A stretch of DNA of 64,000 bases from positions 372,001 to 436,000 of the forward strand of contig PERO01000020.1 in assembly GCA_002928875.1 (NCBI GenBank), in the 5' to 3' direction. The notes beneath the pieces are model-generated. The model had not been told where the DNA came from. It searched no databases and saw only the letters and a list, made by a program, of their open reading frames with translations. Position 1 is the first letter of the stretch; each line of letters starts with the position of its first letter. This stretch comes from Methylobacterium sp. Its GTDB lineage: Bacteria; Pseudomonadota; Alphaproteobacteria; Rhizobiales; Beijerinckiaceae. Positions 9,974 to 23,131 of this stretch are shown in pieces. A program made the position numbers and the translations under genes.

Positions 9974-10852
9974 ATGAAGCCCGTCCTGTCCCTGCCCTTC
10001 CTGCTGGCCTTGGCCGGCATCGCGGTGCTCTGCGCGATGGACGCGATGATCAAGGCCGTGGGCGTGCGCTATCCCACCTTCCAGCTGGCTTTCCTGCGCT
10101 TTCTGGCCGGATTTCTCTGGACGATCGCCGCCGTGGCAATCTTGCGGCCGGCCTTCCCGTCACGCGAGACGATCCGCGTCAACACCCTGCGCGGGCTGAT
10201 CGGTCTCGTCACGGCGACGAGCTTCTTCTACGCGCTGCAGACCCTGCCGCTGGCGGAGGCGATCGCCTTTTCCTTTCTCTCGCCGCTGTTCCTGGCGCTG
10301 TTCGGCGCGCTGATCCTCGGCGAGGCCATCCGCCGCGCCACCCTCGGCGGGCTGTCGCTCGGCTTCATCGGCATGCTGGTGATGACCTTCGGGCACGGCC
10401 TCACCACCGGCGGACCGCTGATCAGCGCGGGCCTGCATCTCCCCGGCGTGCTGGCGGCGGTGGCATCGGCAATCAGCTATGCCTTCGGCCTTGTGCTGCT
10501 GCGCCAGCGCGCCCAGCAGGATGCGCTGATTCTCATCGTGCTGTTCCAGACGACCGTGCCGGCCATCCTGCTCATCGGCCCGGCCTGGTGGGTGTGGCAG
10601 CCGGTGGCGGGCGGCGATCTCTGGCTTTTCCTCGCGATCGGCGGGTTCGGCCTCTGCGGTCACATGCTGCTGGCCAATGCCTTCAAGCGGGCGGAAGCCT
10701 CGCGATTGGCGCCCACGGAATATTCCGCGCTCGTGATCGCGGCGATCCTGGGCTACGCCTTCTTCGCCGAGGTGCCGGGCGCGGCGACGCTGGTGGGCGC
10801 GGGGCTGGTGATTTCGGGCACGGTCGTCGCGATGCGCGCGAAAGGCGGCTGA
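9974..10852 (+). CDS. EamA/DMT-family transporter
   Basis: 10-TM pattern; PLAEAIAFSFLSPLFLALFGALILGEAI DMT motif. Confidence 0.85.
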   Translation: MKPVLSLPFLLALAGIAVLCAMDAMIKAVGVRYPTFQLAFLRFLAGFLWTIAAVAILRPAFPSRETIRVNTLRGLIGLVTATSFFYALQTLPLAEAIAFSFLSPLFLALFGALILGEAIRRATLGGLSLGFIGMLVMTFGHGLTTGGPLISAGLHLPGVLAAVASAISYAFGLVLLRQRAQQDALILIVLFQTTVPAILLIGPAWWVWQPVAGGDLWLFLAIGGFGLCGHMLLANAFKRAEASRLAPTEYSALVIAAILGYAFFAEVPGAATLVGAGLVISGTVVAMRAKGG

Positions 10853-10938
10853 GGCCGATCGGCCCCATCGATTCCCCCGCCGGTTAAGCATGGCGCGAGG
10901 CCCGGCTTGCCCTGTTCGACTTTCGGCGCAAGACAGTC

Positions 10939-10967
10939 TTGACTCCCGCGAAGCGCGAAGCCATATG
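10939..10967 (+). promoter_or_regulatory. Promoter of groESL (-35 TTGACT, 17-bp spacer, -10 CATATG)
   Basis: Spacing and position immediately upstream of CIRCE. Confidence 0.6.
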
Positions 10968-10970
10968 CCG

Positions 10971-10997
10971 TTAGCACTCGCTAATGGTGAGTGCTAA
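10971..10997 (+). promoter_or_regulatory. CIRCE element (HrcA operator)
   Basis: TTAGCACTC-N9-GAGTGCTAA, perfect inverted repeat upstream of groES. Confidence 0.96.
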
Positions 10998-11118
10998 CTG
11001 GTTTCACGAAGGGGTGTCTCGCGCCGAGGATGAACCCGGTTCCGGCTCAAAAGGCCCCGGAAATCCCCCGCGAAGCACATCCCGCCTCCTTACGAAGCCT
11101 TCAAGAGGAAGTTCAAAC

Positions 11119-11406
11119 ATGAAGTTTCGTCCCCTGCATGACCGCGTGGTCGTGAAGCGCATCGACAGCGAAGAAAAGACCAAGGGCGGCATCATCATTC
11201 CCGACACGGCGAAGGAAAAGCCGCAAGAGGGTGAAGTCGTGGCTGTTGGCCCGGGCGCGCGTGACGAAAGCGGCAAGCTCGTGGCCCTCGACGTGAAGAA
11301 GGGCGATCGCGTCCTCTTCGGCAAGTGGTCCGGTACGGAAGTGAAGATCGACGGTGTCGACCTCCTCATCATGAAGGAGAGCGACATCATGGGCGTGGTT
11401 GCGTAA
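11119..11406 (+). CDS. groES: Co-chaperonin GroES
   Basis: [46 protein letters not shown]... Confidence 0.98.
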   Translation: MKFRPLHDRVVVKRIDSEEKTKGGIIIPDTAKEKPQEGEVVAVGPGARDESGKLVALDVKKGDRVLFGKWSGTEVKIDGVDLLIMKESDIMGVVA

Positions 11407-11448
11407 GCCCCGCCTCGAAATCCCCGGCAATTCCTCAATTCGGAGTAA

Positions 11449-13309
<1,861 letters not shown>

Positions 13310-13327
13310 TCTTCCAGATCGATAGAT

Positions 13328-13360
13328 CGAAGGCCCGGAGAAATCCGGGCCTTTTTTCGT
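13328..13360 (+). terminator. Rho-independent terminator downstream of groEL
   Basis: CGAAGGCCCGGAGAAATCCGGGCCTTTTTTCGT. Confidence 0.85.
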
Positions 13361-13509
13361 TGAAAGCAGGCGCAGCGAACACGGTAACAACCTGCGGCAA
13401 TAATGCATGTTTGCAATTTTAATTGGAAGAAAACGACCTTTAATACTCGTTCTTGCAAAGATACATAGGGGCAACCTCAACGCGCATCGCGCCTATCGGA
13501 GTTGTTCCC

Positions 13510-13905
13510 ATGTTGAATTCCCCTGTCGTTCGCAACACATCCCTGCTGCTGGCGCGCCTGCCCATCGGCTTCATGTTCGCCTCTGCCGGTTTCCAGAAGA
13601 TCGGCGGATATGCCGGTGTCCAGAAATACATGGATGCCATGGGCGTGCCGGGCGCGCTGCTGCCGCTGGTGATCATCACGGAACTCGGCCTTGGCCTGCT
13701 GCTGCTCGCAGGCTTCAAGACGCGCTATGCCGCGTTGGCGCTTGCCGGCTTCACTTTGCTCGCCACGTATTTCTTCCATTTCAACCTGGCGGATCAGACG
13801 CAGACGCTGTTCTTCTTCAAGAACCTCGCGATTACGGGCGGCCTGCTGGCGATCGTCGGCGCCGGTGCGGGTGCCTGGTCGGTGGATGGCGCGCGCGGCG
13901 AATAA
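13510..13905 (+). CDS. DoxX family membrane protein
   Basis: RLPIGFMFASAGFQKIGGYAGVQKYMDAMGVP...ITELGLGLLLLAGFKTRYAALALAGFTLLATYFFH. Confidence 0.88.
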   Translation: MLNSPVVRNTSLLLARLPIGFMFASAGFQKIGGYAGVQKYMDAMGVPGALLPLVIITELGLGLLLLAGFKTRYAALALAGFTLLATYFFHFNLADQTQTLFFFKNLAITGGLLAIVGAGAGAWSVDGARGE

Positions 13906-13926
13906 CCAACACTCCCTCGCAACAGG

Positions 13927-13959
13927 CGAAGGCCCGGAGAAATCCGGGCCTTTTTTCGT
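13927..13959 (+). terminator. Rho-independent terminator downstream of doxX
   Basis: 33 bp identical to 13328-13360. Confidence 0.85.
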
Positions 13960-14336
13960 CAGTTGCGCACGGCAAACCGGACACCGGAGGTGCGCCGCTC
14001 GCCTTGGGCATTCGCGAAGACGAACTTCACAAAGAACGAATCCTTGCCGGTGAAACCTGCTCCGGGGGTGTAAACAATCGAAGCTCCGCTCTTGCGAACG
14101 CTGCCTGTCTTGGGCTGGCGGACGATCTCGATGTCCGTGAGGGTCGCCCCGGTCACGCGCACGCCGCCGGGTGAACGAACACTGACCGGAATGGTGCAGA
14201 CCTCGCCTGCCTTCACTCCGGTGATACGGCCATCCGAACGGTCGCCGAACTTGGTCGAGTAGTTGGCGGCGCAATCGGCCTGCGCCCATCCCAAACTTCC
14301 GAGAACGATCAACCCTGCCAAAGCCAACGCACGCAT
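13959..14336 (-). CDS. Secreted hypothetical protein with Ig-like/cadherin-like fold pattern
   Basis: MRALALAGLIVLGSLGWAQADC signal peptide; GASIVYTPGAGFTGKDSFFVKFVFANAQGE pattern. Confidence 0.7.
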   Translation of the reverse strand: MRALALAGLIVLGSLGWAQADCAANYSTKFGDRSDGRITGVKAGEVCTIPVSVRSPGGVRVTGATLTDIEIVRQPKTGSVRKSGASIVYTPGAGFTGKDSFFVKFVFANAQGERRTSGVRFAVRN

Positions 14337-14392
14337 TGTTTCCCCCTTCGCGCCCCGAGCGCCGGGAGCAAGCATGCATCAACCGCTTGCAT

Positions 14393-15055
14393 TCACGCAA
14401 GCCGCCACACGCATGTACGCTTGATCTCGTTGTCCTCGAGCGCGCCGACGGTCTGCACTTCGTAGGTCGCGAGCGAAACGAGCCGATCCTTCGGCAGATA
14501 GGCGCGGCCGGGATCGCCGATCAGCACGCTCACCCCACGCGCCTGCTCGGCCGCGAGCCAGGCGATGACGCGGGCCGCGAGCGCCTGCTCGTAGCAGATG
14601 TCACCCGCGAGGATGACATCCCACGCCCCCGCCCGGCCCAGCTGATCCTCGCCCGCCACATCGACGGACACGCCATTCGCCTCGGCATTGAGCGCGATGG
14701 CCTCCAGCGCGAATTCATCGAGATCGGCGCAGAGCACGCTCGCCGCGCCCGCCTTTGCCGCCGCGATGCCGACGAGGCCCGAGCCACTCGCGAAATCCAG
14801 CACGTGCCGTCCCGCGACCATCGCCGGATGGTCGAGCACATAGCGGGCGAGCGCCTGACCGCCAGCCCAGGCGAAGGCCCAGAACGGCGGCGGCAGGCCC
14901 ATTTCCGCCAGTTCCTCCTCGGTCCGCTGCCACAGCGCGATCGCCTCATGGGCGAGGTGCAGCCGCAATTCCGGCACATGCGGCACGGGCATGAGCGCGG
15001 TCTCCCGTGCGATGAAATCGCGGCGACTGGACACGAAAGAGCCTCCATTGCGCAT
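14393..15055 (-). CDS. Class I SAM-dependent methyltransferase (COG3897/Nnt1-like)
   Basis: PFWAFAWAGGQALARYVLDHP...VLDFASGSGLVGIAAAKAGA motif I; start chosen at MRNGGSF. Confidence 0.8.
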   Translation of the reverse strand: MRNGGSFVSSRRDFIARETALMPVPHVPELRLHLAHEAIALWQRTEEELAEMGLPPPFWAFAWAGGQALARYVLDHPAMVAGRHVLDFASGSGLVGIAAAKAGAASVLCADLDEFALEAIALNAEANGVSVDVAGEDQLGRAGAWDVILAGDICYEQALAARVIAWLAAEQARGVSVLIGDPGRAYLPKDRLVSLATYEVQTVGALEDNEIKRTCVWRLA

Positions 15056-15229
15056 CAGAAGCGGTGAAAATCGTGTCCCCTGCCGCAGAAGAACCAACGA
15101 TCGACGCATGACGCATAGCATGTCCCGAACAACCGCAAGCGGAAAGCGGTCGCGAGCCATGTTGCTTCGCGCGCCGGCCCGGCCTATCCCCACGCGATTG
15201 CTTCCTCCGCGCAGGATCCCTGTTTCCTG

Positions 15230-16309
15230 ATGAAACTCGCCCGCTTCACCGCCTTTGGCGTCATCCTGCTCACGGCCCTGTGGATCGGCTCGGGCTACCT
15301 GCGCTCGGCCGCGCCGGTTCCGCCGCCCGACCGGATGAACGAGGCCCAGCGCCCGCTCTTCCGGGTGCTGGTGGAAAATGTCCGGGTCGAGCAGCATGCC
15401 CGCCGGCTGGGGCTGACGGGCCGGACCCAGAGCGACCAGCGCGTTCTCGTCAGCGCCCGCACCAACGGCATCGTCAAGCGCCTCGCGGTGAAGCGCGGCG
15501 CCGTGGTCGAGCCGGGCGATCTGATCGCGATCCTGACGGACGAGGCACGCGAGGCGAAGGTGGCGGAAGCCAGGGCGCGGCTGTCGCAGCGCGCAGCCGA
15601 ACTCGATGCGCGCGAGCAATTGGCGCAGCGCGGCAACTTCCCTACCCTCAATCTCGAACAGCTGCGCGCCGAAAAGGAAGCCGCCGAAGCGTCCCTCGCG
15701 CTCGCCGAGGCCGAACTCGCCCGCACGCGCATCACCGCGCCGATTTCCGGCATCGTGAACGACCTCACCATGGAGATCGGCCAGGGCCTGCAGATGGGCG
15801 GAACCATCGCCGAGATCATCGCGCCCGATCCCATGCTGGCCGTGGTCGAGGTGCCGGAACGGCGTCTCGCGGGCCTGCGCATCGGCGATCCGGCGACACT
15901 CAAGCTGGTCACCGGCCAATCGCGCGAGGGCAAGATCAGCTTCATCGCCCGGCGGCCCAGCGGGCAGACCCGCACCTACCGGGTGGACGTGATCTTCGCG
16001 AATGCCGATGCCGCCATCGCCGATGGCATCGCCGTCGAGGTCCTGCTGTCGCTCGCCCCCGTGGCGGCGAGCCGGGTGCCACGCTCGGCGCTGACCTTCT
16101 CCGCGGAGGGGCAACTGGGCCTGCGCATCGTCGACGAGGCGGATATCGTGCGCTTCCGCCCGGTCGAACTCATCGACGACGAGGCGACGCATCTCTGGGT
16201 CACCGGCCTAGAGGACGGCATGCGCCTCATCACGCGCGGCCAGGATTTCATCCGGGAAGGCCAGAAGGTGGAACCGGTCAGCAGCGTCGAGGCGCTGGCG
16301 AAACCATGA
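15230..16309 (+). CDS. RND efflux periplasmic adaptor subunit (MFP)
   Basis: Lipoyl/hairpin pattern VKRGAVVEPGDLIAILTDEAREAKVAEARARLSQRAAELDAREQL...ARTRITAPISGIVN. Confidence 0.9.
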   Translation: MKLARFTAFGVILLTALWIGSGYLRSAAPVPPPDRMNEAQRPLFRVLVENVRVEQHARRLGLTGRTQSDQRVLVSARTNGIVKRLAVKRGAVVEPGDLIAILTDEAREAKVAEARARLSQRAAELDAREQLAQRGNFPTLNLEQLRAEKEAAEASLALAEAELARTRITAPISGIVNDLTMEIGQGLQMGGTIAEIIAPDPMLAVVEVPERRLAGLRIGDPATLKLVTGQSREGKISFIARRPSGQTRTYRVDVIFANADAAIADGIAVEVLLSLAPVAASRVPRSALTFSAEGQLGLRIVDEADIVRFRPVELIDDEATHLWVTGLEDGMRLITRGQDFIREGQKVEPVSSVEALAKP

Positions 16310-19300
16310 GCGCGCTGATCCGCTACGCGATCACGCATGGGCGGCTGACCATTTCCGTGCTGCTGTTCCTGCTCGTCGCGGGGATTTCCTCCTACCTCAC
16401 GATTCCGAAGGAGGCGGAGCCGGATGTGGCGATCCCCATCGTCTATGTCTCGGTGACGCAGCGCGGCATCTCGCCGGAGGATGCCGAACGGCTGATCCTG
16501 CGTCCGCTGGAAACGCAGCTCAAATCCGTCGCCAACATCAAGGAGATGCGCGCCTCCGCCTTCGAGGGCGGCGGTTTCGTGCTGCTGGAGTTCCGCGCAG
16601 GCCAGGATGCGCGCCGCGCCATCGCCGATGTGCGCGCCAAGGTGGAGGACGCCAAGCGCGACCTGCCGCGCGACGCGGACGAACCGAAGGTGACGGAGGT
16701 GAGCCTCGCGCTCTTCCCGGTCATCATCGTGGCGATGAAGGGCGAGGTGCCGGAGCAGACGCTGGTACGGTTGTCGCGCCAGTTGCGCACGGCCATCGAG
16801 CAGGTGCCGGGCGTGCTGGCCGCCGAACTCAAGGGCGCGCGCGACGAGGTGGTGGAAATCCTCGTCGAGCCGACCTTGCTCGCGGCCTATGGCGTCTCGC
16901 TTGATGACCTCGTGCGGGCGGTGGGCGCGGGCAACACGCTGATCGCGGCGGGCTCCCTCGAAAGCGCTCAGGGCCGGTTCTCGGTGAAGGTGCCAAGCCT
17001 GCTCGAAAAGCCCGAGGACATCCTGAAGCTGCCCGTGCTCGCCAATGCCGGCGCGGTGGTGCGGCTCGGCGATGTCGCCGAGGTGCGTCCAACGTTCAAG
17101 GATGCGACGAGCATCACGCGGGTCGACGGCAAGCCGGCCATCACCATCGAGGTCTCGAAGCGGGCCGGCGCGAACCTCGTCGATACGGTCGATGCCGTGA
17201 AGATCGTGCTCGAGCGCGCGAGGCCACTTCTGCCCTCCACGGTGGAACTCGTGACGACGCAGGACCGCTCGGTGAATATCCGCACCATGCTGGGCGATCT
17301 GCAGAATTCGGTGATCACCGGCGTGCTGCTGGTCGCGACCGTGATTCTCGCGACGCTCGGTTTTCGCGCCTCGCTCATCATCGGTCTCGCGGTGCCGTTC
17401 TCGTTCCTCGCCGGCATCATGGGCCTGCAGATCTCGGGCCTCACGGTGAACATCGTGGTTTTGTTCTCGCTCATCCTCGCGGTGGGCGAACTCGTGGACG
17501 ACGCCATCATCGTCACGGAATATGCCGAGCGCCGCATGGCCGAGGGAATCGAACCGCGTGCGGCCTATGAACTCGCGGCCAACAAGATGGCCGGGCCGGT
17601 GGTCGCCGCGACGATCACCCGCATCGCGGCCTTCTCGCCGCTGATGTTCTGGCCGGATATCGTCGGCGAATTCATGAAATACCTGCCGATCACGCTGATC
17701 GCGACGCTGTTCGCGAGCCTCGTCTATGCGCTGTTCTTCGTGCCGGCCCTCGGCGGCATGCTGGGCCGCCCGAGCGCCGGCGCGAACGAGGCCGCCTTGC
17801 GGCCGGACGGCCTGTACATGAAAAGCGTGCGGCTCGCCCTCAAGCATCCCGGCAAGACGCTTCTCGCGACCTTTGCCTTGCTGATCGCAATTCCGGTCGT
17901 GCATGCCAATCTCGGCAAGGGGGTCGAGTTCTTCCCCGATGTCGAGCCGGATTACGCGCTCGTGCAGGTGCGGGCGCGCGGCAATCTCAGCCTCGCGGAG
18001 AAGGACCAGCTGACCCGCGAGGTGGAGAACCGCCTCTTCGCCATGCCGGAGATCGCGACGATCTATACCCGCGTGGGTGAGCGCCCGCGCGGCAACGACG
18101 AACTCTCCGAGGATACGGTCGGCATCGTGCAGTTCGAATTCGTGGACTGGCAGAAGCGTCGCAAGGCCTCGGCCATCATGGCGGAGATTCGCGAGAAGAT
18201 GGCGGATCTGCCGGGCATCGAGGTGGCCGTCTCGAAGCCGAAGGCCGGGCCGCCCACGGGCAAGCCGGTGCGCATCGAACTCTCCGCACTCGATCCCGAA
18301 CTGCTCGGGCCGGCCGCCCAGCAGGTCGTGCGGTTTCTCGAAAGCGATTCCCGCTTCAAGGATATCGATAACGGCCTGCCCCTGCCGGGCATCGACTGGA
18401 CCCTCCGAATCGACCGCGGCGAGGCCGCGAAGGTCGGCGCGGCTGCAGGCACCGTCGGCACCGCCGTGCAACTCGTGACGAATGGCGTGAAGCTGACCGA
18501 ATATCGCCCCGCGACGACCGACAAATCCGTGGATGTGCTGCTGCGCTTCCCCAAGGAAAAGCGCTCCATAGACGTGCTCGACGAGATGCTCGTGAACACC
18601 GCGGCGGGCGCGGTGCCAATCTCGACGCTGGTTGCGCGCGAGGCCACGCGCTCGGTCGGCACCATCAACCGCGTCAACGCCACCCGCGTCCTCAACATCG
18701 CCGCCAACCTTGGCGAAGGCGTGCAAAGCGCCGAGGCCCAGGCGGATGTGGCGCGCGCCATCGCCGGCATGGGCTTTGCCGAAAAGGGCATTTTCGTGCG
18801 GCTGAAGGGCGAGGACGAGGAGCGCGCGAAGGCGGGCGCCTTCCTCACCAAGGCCTTCACCGCCGCGATGTTCCTGATCTTCGCGGTGCTGCTCGCGCAG
18901 TTCAACAGCTTCACCTATGTGGGGCTGATCCTCTCCTCGGTGATCCTCTCGACGATCGGCGTCTTCATCGGCCTCGTTGTGATGCAGCAGCCCTTCGGCG
19001 TGGTGATGACCGGGCTCGGCATCATCAGCCTCGCCGGCGTGATCGTGAACAACAACATCGTGCTGATCGACACCTATGCCGAATTCCGGCGCGACGGCAT
19101 GGACCCGACCGAAGCCATCCTCAAGACCTGCGCCGAGCGCGCGCGACCCGTCGTGATGACCGCGATGAGCTCGGTGCTGGGCGTCGCGCCCATCGCCTTC
19201 GGGATGAACATCGAGTTCCTGTCGCGCGAGATCACGTTCGGGGCCCCGGCCACGCAATGGTGGGTGCAGCTTTCGACCGCGATGTTGTTCGGCCTGACCT

Positions 19301-19419
19301 TCGCGACGATCCTCACGCTGATCGTCACGCCGGCCTCGCTGCAGATGGTCGCGAATGTCGCGGCATGGCGGCAGCGCCGCCGGGCGGGACGCCTTACGCC
19401 TCGACCGTCGGCGGGCTGA
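16306..19419 (+). CDS. RND efflux transporter permease subunit
   Basis: About 1037 aa AcrB-type; IPIVYVSVTQRGISPEDAERLILRPLE, GELVDDAIIVTEYAERRM; ATGA overlap with the adaptor stop. Confidence 0.93.
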   Translation: MSALIRYAITHGRLTISVLLFLLVAGISSYLTIPKEAEPDVAIPIVYVSVTQRGISPEDAERLILRPLETQLKSVANIKEMRASAFEGGGFVLLEFRAGQDARRAIADVRAKVEDAKRDLPRDADEPKVTEVSLALFPVIIVAMKGEVPEQTLVRLSRQLRTAIEQVPGVLAAELKGARDEVVEILVEPTLLAAYGVSLDDLVRAVGAGNTLIAAGSLESAQGRFSVKVPSLLEKPEDILKLPVLANAGAVVRLGDVAEVRPTFKDATSITRVDGKPAITIEVSKRAGANLVDTVDAVKIVLERARPLLPSTVELVTTQDRSVNIRTMLGDLQNSVITGVLLVATVILATLGFRASLIIGLAVPFSFLAGIMGLQISGLTVNIVVLFSLILAVGELVDDAIIVTEYAERRMAEGIEPRAAYELAANKMAGPVVAATITRIAAFSPLMFWPDIVGEFMKYLPITLIATLFASLVYALFFVPALGGMLGRPSAGANEAALRPDGLYMKSVRLALKHPGKTLLATFALLIAIPVVHANLGKGVEFFPDVEPDYALVQVRARGNLSLAEKDQLTREVENRLFAMPEIATIYTRVGERPRGNDELSEDTVGIVQFEFVDWQKRRKASAIMAEIREKMADLPGIEVAVSKPKAGPPTGKPVRIELSALDPELLGPAAQQVVRFLESDSRFKDIDNGLPLPGIDWTLRIDRGEAAKVGAAAGTVGTAVQLVTNGVKLTEYRPATTDKSVDVLLRFPKEKRSIDVLDEMLVNTAAGAVPISTLVAREATRSVGTINRVNATRVLNIAANLGEGVQSAEAQADVARAIAGMGFAEKGIFVRLKGEDEERAKAGAFLTKAFTAAMFLIFAVLLAQFNSFTYVGLILSSVILSTIGVFIGLVVMQQPFGVVMTGLGIISLAGVIVNNNIVLIDTYAEFRRDGMDPTEAILKTCAERARPVVMTAMSSVLGVAPIAFGMNIEFLSREITFGAPATQWWVQLSTAMLFGLTFATILTLIVTPASLQMVANVAAWRQRRRAGRLTPRPSAG

Positions 19420-20425
19420 CGAGCGAGGCCAGGTCGAGCGTCGCCACGCGGCCGACCTTCTCGCGATTGTCGTGCAGCCACATCTCGCCCGCCTTGCGGC
19501 CGCGACCGAACAATTCCTCGATGAAATCGCGCTCGATATTCAGCTTCGAGGAGGCATTGAGATCGCCGAGCGCCTGGTCGGCATCGATGCGGTGCATGCG
19601 CAGACGACGATACCGTTCCGGCGACACCGCCTGCTGGTCGAGAAGGCGCTGCACGAACTCGATCGCGCGCAACTCGCCCATCAGGGAGGCATTGAAGGTG
19701 ATCTCGTTCAGGCGGTTCTCGATGGCGCGCGCGGTCTTGGGCGTTTCCTTGCGGATCATCCGGGTGATCTGGATCAGCAGGATGTCCTGGCTCTCGCCGG
19801 CATGAAAGAGCGGGAACAAAGCCGGATTGCCCACATAACCGCCATCCCAATAGGGCACGCCACCGATCTCCACCGCCCGGAAGACGCGCGGCAGGCAGGC
19901 TGAGGCCAGCACATGCTTCGCTTCGAGCTTCGACTGGTCGAACACGGTGACGCGGCCCGTTTGCACGTTCGTGGCCGAGATGAAAAGCCTGATCGACGTG
20001 CATTTCCGCACGAGTTCGAAGCGAATCTCGTCCTCCAGCACATCGCGCAGGGGATTCAGGTCGAGCGGATTGCTCTGGTAGGGGCTCGAGAACAGCGACA
20101 GCCATTCCCACCACAGGAAGCCGGGGCTGCTCTCGACATCCCATTGGCCCATCAAACGGCCCAGCAGGTCGCGCTGGATGAAGGAATAGGCCGCGCGGTT
20201 GGCGATCCGCTCCCAGAACCGGCGCAATTGCTCGCGCGCGCCCTGCGGCCCGCCTTCCGCATAGCCCTCGACGAGCGCGACAGCATTCATCGCGCCGGCG
20301 CTGGCACCGGAGATCGCCTCGATGCGCAAGGCCGGCTCCTCGAGCAGCGCGTCGAGCACGCCCCAGGTGAAGGCGCCATGCGCGCCGCCACCCTGCAGGG
20401 CGAGCGAAAGGGGGCGGGGTGCCAT
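19394..20425 (-). CDS. Patatin-like phospholipase (DUF3734-type)
   Basis: LALQGGGAHGAFTWGVLDALL, GASAGAMNA (GxSxG), DGGYVGNPAL (DGG catalytic Asp). Confidence 0.9.
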   Translation of the reverse strand: MAPRPLSLALQGGGAHGAFTWGVLDALLEEPALRIEAISGASAGAMNAVALVEGYAEGGPQGAREQLRRFWERIANRAAYSFIQRDLLGRLMGQWDVESSPGFLWWEWLSLFSSPYQSNPLDLNPLRDVLEDEIRFELVRKCTSIRLFISATNVQTGRVTVFDQSKLEAKHVLASACLPRVFRAVEIGGVPYWDGGYVGNPALFPLFHAGESQDILLIQITRMIRKETPKTARAIENRLNEITFNASLMGELRAIEFVQRLLDQQAVSPERYRRLRMHRIDADQALGDLNASSKLNIERDFIEELFGRGRKAGEMWLHDNREKVGRVATLDLASLVSPPTVEA

Positions 20426-20434
20426 GGCGCGGGC

Positions 20435-21220
20435 TTACTGCGCGGTCCAGCCGCCGTCGATGGAATAGGTGGTGCCGGTCATCGAGGCCGCCGCATCGCT
20501 GCACAGGAACACCGTCAGCGCCGCCACCTGCTCGACCGTGACGAATTCCTTCGTCGGCTGTGCCGCGAGAAGCACCTCCTTCTTCACCTGCTCCTCGTTC
20601 ATGTTGCGGGCCTTCATGGTGTCGGGGATCTGCCGCTCGACGAGCGGGGTCCAGACATAGCCCGGCGCGATGGAATTCATGGTGATCTTGTGGGTCGCCA
20701 CTTCAAGCGCCACGGTCTTCGTGAAGCCGGCGACGCCATGCTTCGCGGCGACATAGGCGCTCTTGAAGGGCGAGGCGACGAGGCTGTGCGCCGAGGAGAT
20801 GTTGACGATCCGGCCCCAGCCATTCTTCTTCATGCCGGGAATCACCGCCTTGGTGGCGTAGAAGGACGCCGAGAGGTTGATGCGCAGGATCTGCTCCCAC
20901 TTCTCGTCCGGGAAATCCTCAACCGGCGACACGAACTGGATGCCGGCATTGTTGACGAGAATATCGACCGAGCCGAATTCCGCGCCGGTCTTCGCGACCA
21001 TGTCGCGGATTTCAGCCGGCTCGAGCATGTTGGCGCCGTGATAGCCGACCTTCACGCCGAATTCCTGGGCCACGGCGGCGCGCGTCTTCTCGATCTCGCC
21101 GGCATCGCCGAGGCCGTTCAGCATCACGTTGACGCCTTCCGCCGCGAGCGCGCGGGCGATGCCGAGCCCGATGCCGCTGGTCGAGCCCGTGATGATCGCG
21201 TTCTTGCCCTTGAGCGCCAT
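20435..21220 (-). CDS. bdhA: 3-hydroxybutyrate dehydrogenase (SDR)
   Basis: GSTSGIGLGIARALAAEG, NNAGIQFVSPVEDFPDEKWEQILRINLSASFYATKAVIPGM, close to known BdhA. Confidence 0.92.
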   Translation of the reverse strand: MALKGKNAIITGSTSGIGLGIARALAAEGVNVMLNGLGDAGEIEKTRAAVAQEFGVKVGYHGANMLEPAEIRDMVAKTGAEFGSVDILVNNAGIQFVSPVEDFPDEKWEQILRINLSASFYATKAVIPGMKKNGWGRIVNISSAHSLVASPFKSAYVAAKHGVAGFTKTVALEVATHKITMNSIAPGYVWTPLVERQIPDTMKARNMNEEQVKKEVLLAAQPTKEFVTVEQVAALTVFLCSDAAASMTGTTYSIDGGWTAQ

Positions 21221-21338
21221 GGTCCTGTCTCCTGATCCGTTGGATTGTGCACTGCACTCTAGCGAGATCGGAACCGGCTGGCCAGTTTCCGGCGATGACA
21301 ATCTCGCCATTTGCCGGTTGAGGCCCTATAGAACAGGC

Positions 21339-21844
21339 ATGAGTTTGCTCGAACGTCCTTCCTCCTGCTGCGGGCATGATCACGGCCCCTCGATCGCCCG
21401 GCTTCTGGCCGAGGCGGAGGCCGCCTGCCGGGCGCGCGGGGTCCGTCTGACGGACCAGCGCCGCGATGTGCTCCACGCCCTGCTGGAACATGGCCACCCG
21501 CTCGGCGCCTATGATCTCATCGAGAAGCTGCGCCCGGCGACCGGCCGCAGCCCCGCGCCCATCGTCATCTACCGGGCTCTGGATTTCCTGCAGCAGCAGG
21601 GCCTGATCCATCGGCTCGAAACGCTCAACGCGTTCATCGCCTGCCCGCATCATCACCGGGCGGGTGAACGCATCGCCTTCCTCATCTGCGAGACGTGCAG
21701 CCATGTGGACGAGGTGGCGGCGAAGGAGATAGACGTAGCCCTGCAAGGTCTTGCCACCCGGCACGGCTTTTCCACCAACCGCACGGTGATCGAGATGGCC
21801 GGCACCTGCCGCGCCTGTCGCACCGCCAGCGAGGCCCGCGCTTC

Positions 21845-21848
<4 letters not shown>
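21339..21848 (+). CDS. Fur-family transcriptional regulator, Zur-like
   Basis: [31 protein letters not shown]...[18 protein letters not shown]...CxxC pairs (LICETC, CRAC). Confidence 0.85.
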
Positions 21849-23101
<1,253 letters not shown>

Positions 23102-23131
23102 GGATCTTGCCGCGCTGAGGGTCCCGGCGCT

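Noticed and set aside
14393-16192. 599-aa minus-strand ORF covering the methyltransferase and part of the RND adaptor
   Set aside because: Real methyltransferase ends its N-terminus near 15055; the upstream part is antisense to the adaptor.
15280-16305. Upstream 342 codons of the 1379-aa RND ORF
   Set aside because: Out-of-frame read-through across the adaptor gene; the permease start is the ATGA-coupled ATG at 16306.
15976-19257. 1093-aa minus-strand ORF opposite the RND permease
   Set aside because: Antisense shadow ORF from high GC codon bias; His/Asp/Arg-rich translation with no domain pattern, while the plus strand encodes a clear AcrB-type protein.
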